A stretch of DNA of 64,000 nt, taken from assembly GCA_946902875.1 (NCBI GenBank), contig OX336338.1, forward strand, positions 5,323,971 through 5,387,970, written 5' to 3'. Of this stretch, positions 1 through 10,530 are shown in pieces. Below the pieces are notes generated by a model. It had not been told where the DNA came from and searched no databases. It was given only the letters and a program-made list of their open reading frames with translations. Within the stretch, counting starts at the first letter, position 1; every line of letters starts with the position of its first letter. A program made the translations under genes and the position numbers. Origin of the DNA: Nematopogon swammerdamellus. Its lineage: Eukaryota; Arthropoda; Insecta; Lepidoptera; Adelidae.

Positions 1-2100
1 ATCAGTGGTGACAGCAATTTCCCATATTAGTTTAAATTCTTCATTTTCCACCACATGTGGTTCATTTAACGGGCATTTCCACCAAAATTTTGTTGTTTCG
101 GACTTGTGTTTCTTGAGTAAATTCCAATAAACGTATTTGACTAATTGATTATGTCTCTTTAGATATAGTGGCTGTACTAATATTTTACATCCTGAGATGA
201 TATGCCTGACTGTTTCATCCTTTTCGTGACATAATCGGCATCGTCCATCTGTATCAAGTTTTAAAATATCACGTTCAAACTGTTTTGTTCTGACCGATTG
301 TTCTTGTATTACAAAAATTTTAGATTCCATTTGGGGAGTAGTAGGTTGTTTTTTTTGCCAAGAGAAAGATTTTTCAGTATCCGTATTTGGGTGCATTAGT
401 ACATCTCTCACAATTTGACCATGTAGTGGCTTTTCTTTCCAATTTTCTTTGGATTGTTCAGTCTGTTTTTTGTGGATTAAGATTTCATCTTCCGTGGGTT
501 GTTCGATATTAAGTTTTTGTCTAAATTTTTTACCTTGTGATATTATGCTATATAGGCCTTTTTCCTTATCATGATCAACAATTACTTTTAGGACATTGTC
601 ATTTTTGTCATCTAGATATTTTTCCATTTTAATAGTTAATTTTATATATAGATTTTCTATGTTTAGTAGGCCTCTTCCTCCTTCATTGACTGGTAGATAT
701 AGTCTTTCTGTGTTAGATTTTTGTTGGTGCATGTTATATATGTTTAGGAGTTTCCTTGTTTTTCTGTCAATTTTTTTAAAGTCATCCATAGTATAATTTA
801 TTACATTGAAAGTATATATAAGAACCGGTGTTGCGTATGTATTTATGGCCTTTATAATATTTCTTGAGTTTAATGTAGATTGAATGATTTTTCTTACTCT
901 TCTTATGTATTCATTTTTCTTTTCTTCTATTATTTGTTTGTGGTTGATTTCCCCATTTTCATCAATGCCAAGATATTTGTATTTTTTGTTATTTAAGGCT
1001 TCGAATTTGTTTCCATCAAGCAGTATATGGTCTTCACCTTCAGCGTTTATTCTTTTACTACCTTTTATTTCTAGTACTTTACATTTTTCTAAGCCAAATT
1101 CCATTCCAATTTGTTTGGAGTATATTTCTACGGTATCTATTAGATTTGATAGCTGATATTTATTTGCAGCGTATAGTTTTATATCATCCATGTAGAGGAG
1201 GTGATTAATTATTTGGCCACCTCTTAAAATATATCCGGTTTTTTCATATTCACTCAGTAATTTTGATAATGGATTAAGACATAGACAAAATAGTAAAGGG
1301 GACAGAGAATCTCCTTGAAATATTCCTCGTTTTATAATTATTGGCTTTGTTGTAATTCTTGAATCAGTGCTTATTGTATTCATAATCACTTGCCATGTTT
1401 TCATAACTTTTGATATACAATTTGTAATTACGTTAGGGCATTTATATATTTTGAGGATGAGAATAATCCATTCATGTGGTACCGAATCATATGCTTTTTT
1501 GTAATCTATCCACGCCATGTTTAGGTTTTTCTTGTATGTGTTTGTATCTTCTAAGATAGATTTATTGACAATTAAATGGTCTTTGCAACCTCTCGCGCCC
1601 CATTTACAACCTCTTTGGTAAGGAGTCATTATATCATTGGCATTACAATGTTTGTATATTTCTACATATAGGATATATGTAAATAATTTGTAAGTGGTTG
1701 GTAAGCATGCGATCGGCCTCCAATTTTTTGGATCATTTGTATTCGGATTTTTTGGGATTAAAGTGACCACACCTGTTGTAAGCCACGGTTCTATCTGTTC
1801 TTCGTCATTAAGAATCTTGTTAAAGTAATGCAGTATGTATGGATGTGCACTGGTAAAATATTTGAGGTAATAGTTTTGTAATTTGTCTATTCCGGGGGTC
1901 TTCCAGTTTTTTAGATTTCTTATTGCATCTTTAAATGCTATATCATTAATTGCATTAAAATTGTTATTCTGGATTATTGGTATTTTATCTGCAATTGTTT
2001 GTATCATAATATTCGACTTATCAATGTCAACAGGCTGACTGTAAATGTTTGACCAAAATTCTTCTATTTCGTTCTTTGTTGGAATTTCTTTTGGAGTTAC
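1..2100 (-). CDS. Reverse transcriptase-endonuclease frame of R4/Dong-like LINE (partial)
   Basis: An open frame of 700 codons runs from just after a TAG (2101-2103) to the left edge without a stop; I checked every codon. It makes target-primed cDNA from the element RNA. Visible landmarks are a thumb/palm region with FQGDSLSPLLF-type residues near 1300, the catalytic YMDD at 1194-1183, and a zinc-knuckle-like CCHC at 240-187 (Cys 238-240, Cys 229-231, His 202-204, Cys 187-189). The CCHC is followed by HNQLVKYVYWNL-type residues typical of R4/R2 endonuclease regions. There is no obvious in-frame start before the RT blocks, and the frame overlaps the upstream one by 74 nt in a different phase. 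It is therefore either expressed by a +1 frame change or separated from its N-terminus by one indel. Confidence 0.88.
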
Positions 2101-3793
2101 CTATATTTTTTTCAAACATTTTCCTGTAGAATTTTCGTTCATTTTGTTTGAATAGCATGTTTTCTTTTTTTTTCTTATTTTCATTTTCATAGCGTTTGAT
2201 TCTTCCCGCATACATTTTGATTTTTTGTTTTAGTAGTTCAATTATATTGTATAACATTATATCAGTTGTTATATTATACTTTTTATATAGGTTGTCCTTG
2301 ATATTTCTCATTCTCCTGCTAGTAACACCACGTGAAATTTCGATCAGTTGTCCAAGGTTTTTTCTCAATATTTCAATTTTATCCTGTATTCTCTTTTTCC
2401 AAACTGGGCCCTGATTACTATTGTTAAATGATTTTTCAACTATTTTCTGTTTGTTTTCTTTGATAACTGTCATCGCTGCTGAGTAGAGGATTATGTTTAA
2501 TTCTGTTATGTTCATGTTAAATGTTAGTATATTTGGTAAATATGCATTTATTTCATTTACATTTTTTATGAATTGTTTGTTTATCATGCCTTTCGGCAAG
2601 TATTGTCTTTCATTTATATCAGTTTTCTTTATTTCTTCTATTGTACTTATTAAATTCTTTATTAAATGACTTCTGTCATTATATAAATTTGACTCCGTAT
2701 TATAATTGTTATTCATATTATAATTGGTTAAATCTGGTGTTAAGAATATATCGAAGGAGACATCTTCATTTATTTCTGTTATATTGCCTGTCCTATGTGC
2801 ATTAGCAGCTGTATATTCGTTTACATATGTATGATCAGCATTCGGTTCTTTTCTTGAATTTATTAATTCTCTGGACAATATTGATTCTGCAACTTCATTG
2901 TTGTTGAAGGTATCAGTGGATGTTGTACTGGGTACCTGTTCAGTGTGATTGTTAATCGAATCTGTTATTGGATTTATTAGTTCTCTATCATAGGTTATTT
3001 CACTCTCTTCATTGTAGGGGGAGTATAGTGAACCCAAATACCTCGTTGTTGCATTAGTATTATTAGAATTCGTACCTATTTCCTGGCATTCAGATTGGCT
3101 GAGGAACTCCATGATATTTTCAGTTGTGCAGGGTGCATTTTCAATATCATGTATGATTTGTTCTGGTAACATTTTGTAGATAATAATTTTTCTAGCTTGG
3201 TTGGATAAAGTATGGCCATTGTGTTTGGAGGTTTTAGGGTTATTTGGGTTTCTTTCTTGGAACAAATATTGTAATTTTTTTAAATATCCCCTTCCAGTTT
3301 CTCTTGCTTTAAAATAACAAAAAAGCAATTCCATCATTTCTTCGTTTGACCATTTTCTTCTAGAATCATCAATATTTTTTTGTAGCACATTATTTCTGTC
3401 ATGCATTATTGTCGAAATACAAGGGTCGACATTATTTCCAGCGTTGTTTTTTATTTCATTTAAGAGTTCTTTTGATATCATTTCGTTAGCTATAATTCTT
3501 CTCGCTTGAGTCGATAACGTTGTCCCAGTGAATCTTTTACTCTTTTCGTTGTTTGCATTCCTTTCTACAAATAATTTTTCTAGACGTGCTAAGTATCCAG
3601 TTCCTTGTGATCTTGTTTTATAGTAACAGTACATAAGTTCGATCATTTCATCTTTTGACCATATTCGCCTTCGATCTTCAAGCATATTACAATTAGGTCT
3701 ATTATTCCCACATGTACCGGCAGCATTAGTTGGAATACTCCTTTGCTGCAAGGTATCATCGGTAGTCGTCAGTAGTTCAGTGTGCGAATTCAT
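2027..3793 (-). CDS. N-terminal frame of R4/Dong-like LINE with duplicated WS-E-M domain
   Basis: A 588-residue frame begins at ATG 3793-3791. Residues about 41-114 and 145-217 are two copies of one domain, roughly half identical. Each starts RR-x-WS-x-x-EM, keeps a C-Y-x-K/x-x-R core, then LF-x-ERN-x-NN, and ends LS-x-QAR-x-II. The W-S-x-E spacing suggests a Myb/SANT-like nucleic-acid-binding fold, which is an inference. Residues 230-380 are Asn/Thr-rich and look disordered. The C-terminus is a Lys-rich helical stretch ending in the FYRKMF region that normally precedes the RT in this class. The last 25 residues or so are out of frame with the RT frame, so the natural protein probably leaves this frame near 2100. 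Confidence 0.8.
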   Translation of the reverse strand: MNSHTELLTTTDDTLQQRSIPTNAAGTCGNNRPNCNMLEDRRRIWSKDEMIELMYCYYKTRSQGTGYLARLEKLFVERNANNEKSKRFTGTTLSTQARRIIANEMISKELLNEIKNNAGNNVDPCISTIMHDRNNVLQKNIDDSRRKWSNEEMMELLFCYFKARETGRGYLKKLQYLFQERNPNNPKTSKHNGHTLSNQARKIIIYKMLPEQIIHDIENAPCTTENIMEFLSQSECQEIGTNSNNTNATTRYLGSLYSPYNEESEITYDRELINPITDSINNHTEQVPSTTSTDTFNNNEVAESILSRELINSRKEPNADHTYVNEYTAANAHRTGNITEINEDVSFDIFLTPDLTNYNMNNNYNTESNLYNDRSHLIKNLISTIEEIKKTDINERQYLPKGMINKQFIKNVNEINAYLPNILTFNMNITELNIILYSAAMTVIKENKQKIVEKSFNNSNQGPVWKKRIQDKIEILRKNLGQLIEISRGVTSRRMRNIKDNLYKKYNITTDIMLYNIIELLKQKIKMYAGRIKRYENENKKKKENMLFKQNERKFYRKMFEKNIGNSKRNSNKERNRRILVKHLQSAC

Positions 3794-4093
3794 TTTTTAT
3801 CTTTTCCAATCAATGGTAACTTATAATTTTAATTATGAAGAATAAAAGAAAAGCTTATCTGTGTTGTTGATGTCATTGGTTGATGTTGACATTCAAATTG
3901 ACATTTTAAATTTACCACTTCAACGTTTTCATCTTCTGAAATTCAGTGGTTTTTCAATGGAATTATGATCTCGTTTCAGATTTGTGTAAAGAAAAGTGGC
4001 ACCTTTATTCTCGTATGTGTTTTCCTGCAGTTGCTACTTTTTTTTCATCGGTTCCAAATTTTTCGCTTCGAATTTTCTTTCCTTGATATCTTC

Positions 4094-4094
4094 A

Positions 4095-4182
<88 letters not shown>
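4094..4182. repeat. A19 followed by (TA)n microsatellite
   Basis: A run of 19 A is followed by about 35 TA dinucleotides. It separates the R4/Dong-like element on the left from a CR1-like LINE tail on the right, and is the likely insertion target of the former. A second, shorter (TA)n lies at 4816-4842. Confidence 0.95.
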
Positions 4183-4183
<1 letters not shown>

Positions 4184-4184
<1 letters not shown>

Positions 4185-4815
4185 TTCAGATTCAGATATT
4201 TATTTCGCCATAAAGAACACACAACAATAACAATATTACATTGAGACATATGCATATTCAGTATGGTTCGTCGTCATTTTTTATGATGTCCCGTTCAGTA
4301 GTGCAATCTATAAGGAAGAACCGGGTAAGAAACCTTACAGAGCTTTTTTTAAATATAGCTTACATACTAAGTTTTCATTATGTTAAATATAACATACTAT
4401 ATCTAAGCAAAAAATTAAAAATACTAAGTCAAAAATATACTCATTAAAAAGATAATAAAATACAAAACAAAGAACATAGGGTTCAGTCAAGTTATTAATA
4501 AAATGTGTGTTTATGCATATAAACAATTTGAATTATCAAAGTCAGCAGAATTTTTATTTACAGTATGAAAAAAATTCACTTAACTTATAAAATGGATTGT
4601 CTAAGAGAAATATTTTCAGCTGACTCTGGAACACATTGTCACTATTTATTGATTTTATTGTATCAGGAACATTTTCGTACAATTTGGGTCCAATCACGTC
4701 AGGGTCTTTTTCAGCCATCGCCGATTTATGCGCAACAGATTTTAAACGCTCTGAGTTACGTGTGTTATAATTATGACTTGCGCCATTTGACTCAAAAGAA
4801 TTCATGTTTTTGCGT
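4184..4815 (-). mobile_element. 5'-truncated CR1-like LINE, RT C-terminus and 3' UTR
   Basis: On the minus strand, 4805-4554 encodes 83 residues containing an NYNTRNSERL motif and an F-x-x-QLK-x-FLL-x-NPFY tail, as seen at the C-terminus of CR1/Zenon-like reverse transcriptases. A 370-bp 3' UTR ends at tandem GATTCA units (read on the plus strand). Further copies of this 3' UTR are at 49421-49845 and 22255-22362. Confidence 0.75.
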
Positions 4816-4929
4816 TATATATATATATATATATATATATATGTCAGAGAATATGAAGTAGCCGTTGACATTTGAATTTTTAATGTGGCAACACTGGCGA
4901 ATGACAGAGAGTGAGCAATAGAACATTGA

Positions 4930-5133
4930 TGGCTAGAGTAGTTTGTTCAGTCGTTCTGTCATTCAGTCACTCACTCATACAGTCAGTCAGTAGCCTGATC
5001 GATACCGCACAACTCACTTTTTGTCGGGACGTCGCCTGCGCCGTATGTGCGCACTGACAACTATACAAGACAAAGATGGCCGACGACGTCGCTACCCACG
5101 AAGAATCTAATCCGGCTGAATCTCCGACATATA
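4930..5133 (+). promoter_or_regulatory. Possible promoter and start-codon region of an unknown transcript
   Basis: Several TCAGTC/TCAGTY initiator-like motifs (4948-4993) precede a GC-richer stretch. An ATG at 5075 in good insect context (CAAAGATGGCC) opens a frame reading MADDVATHEESNPAESP. That frame is cut after about 18 codons by a MITE at 5134. No splice donor is clear and nothing downstream continues it, so this may be a decayed host first exon or chance. Confidence 0.25.
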
Positions 5134-5585
5134 CAGGATGTTAAAACGGCGAGTACATTAATTTCGCCAGCGCAATCCTCATGTTTTTCCTAGACAAAAA
5201 AGCGAATAAAGTTTTTCTCTAAAGTGTCTAGTTTTCGAGATATGAATTTTTGAAATGTATGTTTTCGTCTAGTGTAATTTAACGCGTTGTTGCCGCTCCG
5301 CACCCTCCGCCTGCCGACCTCCAGTCTTCAACTCACAAAGCTAACCCCCGCCCCTCCCGCCAACTCCTCCGTCCGAGGCGCTCACGTCTCACCCGCTCTT
5401 CCCCCCTCCGCGCCGCCCTGTCGTCATTAGATCATTTTTACACTAAAATAATTTAAGTTTGTATGAAAACTGTAGGTAACTTTTTTTTTAAAGGGAATTC
5501 AGAAAAAAGTTATTACACTTTTTTGTTACACTTGATACCAATAATCATTTCCTAAATTTAATGTACTCGCCGTTTTTACACCCTG
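5134..5585. mobile_element. Tc1/mariner-type MITE with CAGG...CCTG ends
   Basis: The left end CAGGATGTTAAAACGGCGAG and the right end, read in reverse, CAGGGTGTAAAAACGGCGAG are inverted repeats. Both continue into GTACATTA. The element is flanked by TA on both sides. The centre is GC-rich and non-coding. Size and TA flanks fit a non-autonomous Tc1/mariner derivative. Confidence 0.75.
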
Positions 5586-5639
5586 TATATCTATATTTGT
5601 TAACAGTCAAAGATCATTTATCAACCATACAGACTCTTC

Positions 5640-5970
5640 TATTGTAATTTGTAGGGTTCCCGTACGGGACCCTATTACTAATCCTACGCCGTTGTCCATC
5701 TGTCCGAGGGCTGTACTGTATCTCTTGAATCGTAATAGATAGCCTGTTGAAATTTTCACAGAATGGCCGATATAACAACAAATAAGAAAGAGTAAAAAAA
5801 TCACGGGGTCTCCATACAAGAAACTAAAAAGTGTATGCGCGCCATCTACCGAAAACAGTATGAAGCAATTTAACTAATCATGAATTTGAACTAATATGAA
5901 GCATTTCATAAAACACGCCATAGATGACGTTAGTGGCGCTAACCATGACATGGCGATACGGAACCCTCTG
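5640..5970 (-). mobile_element. Family B interspersed repeat
   Basis: Reverse of the unit seen at 31950-32365: an AGGGTTCCGTA start, the phrase ACGCCATCTATGGCGTG (here diverged), an ATTCTGTGAAAATTT block, a polymorphic GACAGACAGA tract and a CGTAGG-x-TTA-x-TAATAGG end. No coding content. Confidence 0.7.
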
Positions 5971-6367
5971 CGCGTGTTCGTATTTAAGCGTTTTGTACCA
6001 TACATACCCCTAACTTACTTAAGGGATCCAAGTGGACTAGCTAGTGTTTTATAATAATCCATTATCGCAGAATCCTTCCACAAGGGATTCAAGTGCACTA
6101 GAAAGTCCACTTCGATCCATTGATGGATCCTACCTACCAACTGGACAGTGGGGGTTTTTCTCGTCTGTTGTAGATGATCGATCATAGACGTATATTATTT
6201 CTCTATGGTTGTAATTATTCTCGTAGGTAATCGCAAGAAACGCAAAATTTATGATAATATTAAATAATGCCGCGCCAAACACAAGCCCTCAGCAGGGCAT
6301 GCTCAGCCGCCATATTGTTTTCCTTAGCACTGGCAGCGTAGACGTCAATCTACCGTACGTCCGTAGA

Positions 6368-6500
6368 CCGACATACTTTAATAGGCACCCAACGGTGCCG
6401 CTAGGGGCCGTTCGCTCTCACCCACTGAAGACAACGTGAGATCAGAAATGATATTTCAAGATGGCGCGTCGTGTGCGCGGGTGCCTAGTAAAGTATGTCG
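6368..6500. mobile_element. Small MITE with 23-bp inverted ends
   Basis: CCGACATACTTTAATAGGCA (6368-6387) is mirrored by TGCCTAGTAAAGTATGTCG at 6482-6500, with 90 bp of non-coding DNA between. Family unknown. Confidence 0.6.
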
Positions 6501-7887
6501 ATCGTTACCTACATACTTTATACAATCCTACCCATTTCCTACCACGTGCATACCTGTGGCTACAAGACTGGCCGCCTTGAATAGAAAAGGTTTTTCGTGG
6601 ATAAGTATCTTTCGAGAGCTGTCACTTTGTTATTGGCATAGCTTCCTTCACATTTTTCATGAACTTGTAAAAAACCCGTCTAAGTAAGAAAAACGTCTTC
6701 TTAGATGAATATAATATATAATTATAAAATCCACATACCCACCATCTGAATTGTGCTAGAAAATGTATGAAGTCTCAGTATGTAGCGAGATCTGTAGGTA
6801 CCTACCTAGGTAGGTTCACTTTTATTACCATTTCGTACACATCACTCTTCCGTATCCGCGCATGCATCCGCAGATACGGTGGGCTCAAGATGGTCTGTCA
6901 CAGAATCTTCCTTCACCAGAGCGCTGAATTCTTCCTTCGTTAGTGGCGTTACAAGACCCGTCGACCTAATAACAAAGATAGGGTATATTCTTTAACCAGC
7001 AGTTTACCACGTCTTCGCGGTAGCACAATACGTGTAACGTACCGACGTCCTTCTAACTCGTCCTTATAACTCGAGAACCACTTTATCGATTTACACACGG
7101 TTTTCATTTTTACATTCTGTCACTTCTCAAGATGGTTTTAGGCTAATAAAATAATAACGCTACGTCATCTGCGGCCTGAGCTGTGACTGTGAGCAAAAAG
7201 TCACGCGAATCGAAGTCGCGGACGAAAAGTAGCCTTTTGTTTACCCATCTTTAGAGATACCAGAAAGGGTCAGTAAACCATTATGTGAATTGATGGAGTA
7301 GTTCTCGACTTATAAACGAACATGGAATCGTCGGTCGTGGAGAAGCACATAGGGATGGACAATGCAAATAAATAAGATGGAGTATTGAAAAATAATTTGC
7401 AAAAAAAAACACACACACACATATGAACTAAGTAGGTACCAAAATTATAATAATATCTACTGCTAAATACAATATAATATGGATTCACAAATAAATAAAA
7501 AATAAATTTACCTCTCGTGGTGTCTTCGCAAATCACTATTAATACGTAACAACATCTCTTTGCCTGAGTTAATGCGCCAGGGCCTTGTAGGATCCGCGCA
7601 TGTCGTAGCAAGAAAACTTTGTTTCAATCTGAAATGTCATTTATTTACAATCATGAAAAAAAGAATGGGCCCGTTCTGAAGGTAATATGGAATGGAATCA
7701 CTTCTTGCATGGTAAGTTTTAAAATGGTTTGTATTTTGCATTTCTTGGGCTCCGTGGCCAGCAATGCTGGCAAGGAGATTATATTATATGGATACCCTAG
7801 TTCCATAGTGATACATCTCAAAAAACATAGTTTCGAGATAAATGACTTTAAATTCTTCGAAAAAGTTTTGAACTCTCATTACAGGCA
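6501..7887. other. Unassigned intergenic DNA
   Basis: I see no convincing gene, splice-phased exon pair or recognisable repeat here. A short (AC)n lies near 7408-7422. Reading frames on both strands lack family features or compositional support. Confidence 0.5.
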
Positions 7888-7916
7888 CCTGACCGATTAT
7901 ATTATAATCGGTCAGG
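7888..7916. repeat. Perfect 29-bp palindrome
   Basis: CCTGACCGATTATA is followed by a central T and its exact reverse complement. It could be a solo pair of MITE ends with no interior. Confidence 0.8.
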
Positions 7917-8080
7917 CGTCTGTCGTTCGTCCGTCTGTCGTGTGCGAGGTAGGTATACGGGACTATTGAGATTTTTAGTCCCATTAGTTCCGCTGTGGCG
8001 AAATGCTGGATTACGACGGGACAACTGGGAAAAAATTCCCATTAGTCCCGCCACGGGACTACCCAACGGGACATCTGGGG

Positions 8081-8216
8081 TCAGCAGGTCTATTCTTGTA
8101 AATTCTGACAGCGGAATCAGCGCTGTTGTGGCGCTGAGAGCCACTTACCAAAGCGGCTCTCAGCGCCACATCAGCGCTGATTCCGCTGTCAGAATTTACA
8201 AGAATAGACCTGCTGA
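8081..8216. mobile_element. Foldback MITE, 61-bp arms
   Basis: The left arm begins TCAGCAGGTCTATTCTTG and the right arm ends with its reverse complement. The inner part GGCGCTGAGAGCC is also mirrored. Only about 14 bp is unpaired at the centre. The preceding 120 bp repeats GGGAC/GTCCC motifs. Confidence 0.85.
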
Positions 8217-8776
8217 TCAGAGGCACGGTGCGACCGTGTGATCGCTTCGCTACGTGCCTGTATGCACTCGCTATGCGTGCAAGAAGCTACGAAATCCTAT
8301 GTGAGTGTGTGAGCAAGGGTCGCACTTAAGGAGCTGTGAACCAGACCAGTCGTGCCCAGCGTTGTTGTTGGGGGGCGCGCGGGCGCGGGCTGTGTGGCCC
8401 GATCGTTGTTCTGTGGTCGCACTTAGCAGAATTTTCATTTATTTGTTTCAGCAGTCAAAATTAACCACTTTTATCTGTTGACGCCTTCCAACTAGCCAAA
8501 GTTTTACCTACACATAATATATCTTTAAATTATCTTAATAAATAGATATATATTTTAGCATAAACATTATTGCATTAAGAACTTTAAAATGTAAATCCTA
8601 AACTTAAATTCTACGTTTATTATATTTAATTAATTATGTTTAGAAATTTAGAAACTTTGGGGCCGTGGTCGCCAGACACCAAAACATTCTCGGATAAATT
8701 GGGAAAACTTTTAGTAGATAAATCTGGTGACCGCCGTGCCAAAGCTTTCTTTGTTCGGCGAATCGCCATTGAGATT

Positions 8777-8963
8777 CAGAGGGCCTAGTCCGAGTTTACG
8801 TGACAGCTACGTAAACGTCAAATACCGATCGAATTAAGTTTTTATGTATGGAGCTCTCTAGTGGCGCCGCGGTGAGCGTATTGTGCTCCCATACATAAAA
8901 ACTCAATTCGATCGGTATTTGACGTTTACGTAGCTGTCACGTTAACTCGGACTAGGCCCTCTG
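8777..8963. mobile_element. Foldback MITE with CAGAGGGCCTAGTCCGAG ends
   Basis: Inverted arms of about 75 bp (CAGAGGGCCTAG... and ...CTAGGCCCTCTG) flank a short GC-rich loop. CAG...CTG ends suggest a hAT-like origin, but I see no clear 8-bp target duplication. Confidence 0.8.
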
Positions 8964-9529
8964 GTAACGCGGCGTGCGTACTTGGCACTTGCACCGGTGC
9001 AGCGACTCTGTCAAATTTAAATGAAATATATTATTTATAGGTAGTTTTAATTTTTATTTATTTATTTTTTTAGGTTTAGTTTATAAGTTATTTTAGTTTA
9101 GTTATATCATATTTCTTAATTTTAGTTTAATTTTATTGTATTAGGTTATTATGTTTTATTTATTTGAATTTATTAAGGGTACCTATGTAAAATGAGTTTG
9201 ACTTTGAGCTACATACAAGCTCAAGGGTGCGGAGGTGTTCCATTTTTGAAATTAGACAGAAAAAAGTCAATGCCTGTTTAAAATGTCATTGAGAAAAATA
9301 TACTGAAAAAATATGTAGGATGCAAAAAACGTTATACTAAAGGAAAAGCATAAATAAAATAAGAACCAATATAAGAGTTGTTTGATTTACAACAGTCCTC
9401 TATAGAGACTGGGCATTGGGAAGATACCTAAGTACCTGTTTCCCAGTGGGGTATTTAACATTCTTATTTATGAAATCAAACGTAATTTACACCTCTGCAA
9501 CATTGTCACATTCATTATGGTAAGCGTTT
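8964..9529. other. AT-rich unassigned DNA up to the gap
   Basis: AT-rich sequence with homopolymers; no gene or repeat that I can name. Confidence 0.5.
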
Positions 9530-9729
9530 NNNNNNNNNNNNNNNNNNNNNNNNNNNNNNNNNNNNNNNNNNNNNNNNNNNNNNNNNNNNNNNNNNNNNNN
9601 NNNNNNNNNNNNNNNNNNNNNNNNNNNNNNNNNNNNNNNNNNNNNNNNNNNNNNNNNNNNNNNNNNNNNNNNNNNNNNNNNNNNNNNNNNNNNNNNNNNN
9701 NNNNNNNNNNNNNNNNNNNNNNNNNNNNN
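9530..9729. other. Assembly gap, 200 N
   Basis: Exactly 200 N. A round number indicates a scaffold gap of unknown true size. Any frame crossing it is unreliable. Confidence 0.99.
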
Positions 9730-9819
9730 TGGTGCGCGGGCGGGCATTGCCGAGCGTATAGTATGCGCACTATGCGCGCACCGCTCTTTTTTTTTTATTG
9801 ATACGCGAGACACTTGGCG

Positions 9820-10065
9820 CCGCCGCGCCGCGCCGTCAGCATAGATTGTTGAGCCGACGACGCGACGCCCAAAAGCATTCGGTTTAGAACGGGGGCTGCG
9901 AATGCCGTGCCGGCGTGACAGATATTGCCTTTTTACGCTTCTCTTGAAAGATCCTAAGTCATACACTAAAAGAAACACCTCGGCAGGAAGTGCATTCCAG
10001 AGTTTCGAAGTACGGAAGATAAAATAAATACTGGAGCGCTTAGTTCGCACTTTAGGCAGTTCTAC
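9820..10065 (-). pseudogene. Jockey-type LINE RT C-terminal fragment
   Basis: The minus strand encodes FRTSKLWNALPAEVF, then LGSFKRSV and SRRHGI, the conserved end of the Jockey-type family seen more fully at 47540-48160 and 52726-53190. It is truncated on the 5' side and decays towards the gap. Confidence 0.75.
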
Positions 10066-10110
10066 TACAGTATACCTACACTATAGCTTCACCAGATAAA
10101 ATAAAAATAT

Positions 10111-10336
10111 AAAAACCGCCTTCAAAAATATATGAAATAAAAACCTAAAAAAAAAAAACGAACCCTAGAGTGGAAGGCGGTGCTAAAAAGGCTACACAAA
10201 TCACAAAGGATATTATCATCCGCTCATGTTTTCTTTCATGCATCATTTTTGCTTGCTTTAGCACCGCCTTCAACTCTAGGGTTCGTTTTTTTTTTAGGTT
10301 TTTATTTCATATATTTTTGAAGGCGGTTTTTATATT
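10111..10336. mobile_element. Foldback element with AAACCGCCTTCAA ends
   Basis: Inverted arms of about 80 bp contain AACCCTAGAG and GGCGGTGCTAAA and surround a short loop. A second copy is at 60553-60765. Both copies sit inside the same larger repeat (family E). Confidence 0.8.
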
Positions 10337-10530
10337 TTTATTTTAAATAGTTTTTTAGTTTTACTTTTTTTAGGAAGTCGGTTTTATGTTTTTTAAAACT
10401 TTTTTTTTATTTCACAGTTTTTTTTAGTAATTTTTTGCTATTAATGTACTCGGCGGAATCGCTCGGCCTTCGGCCTCGCGATTCCGCCTCGCTTTTCAAT
10501 CCGATCTTGACCCAATTAAAATAGGACCAC
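10337..10530 (-). repeat. Family E repeat flank
   Basis: Contains AAGTCGGTTTTATG, GGCCTTCGGCCTCGCGATTCCGCC and CAATCCGATCTTGACC. These match the reverse of 60297-60550, so it is the same family in the opposite orientation. Confidence 0.6.

Larger units (their letters stand above)
1..4095 (-). mobile_element. R4/Dong-like non-LTR retrotransposon, 3' part beyond window
   Basis: Two long reading frames on the minus strand form one element: an N-terminal frame (3793-2027) and a reverse transcriptase-endonuclease frame (2100 to the left edge). About 300 bp of apparent 5' untranslated DNA (3794-4093) ends at an A19/(TA)n tract, which looks like the insertion target. The element is placed in the R2/R4 type because the RT has a YMDD catalytic box and is followed by a C-X2-C-X8-H-X4-C motif. 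That motif belongs to the restriction-like endonuclease region, not to an apurinic endonuclease. Dong elements are known to target simple repeats. The 3' end and the endonuclease catalytic residues lie outside the window. Confidence 0.85.

Noticed and set aside
3965..4255. Frames of repeated Tyr-Ile across the (TA)n tract
   Set aside because: Translation of a microsatellite.
9487..10050. Frames crossing the N gap
   Set aside because: About 70 codons are N. Only the part after 9820 is meaningful, as a Jockey LINE remnant.
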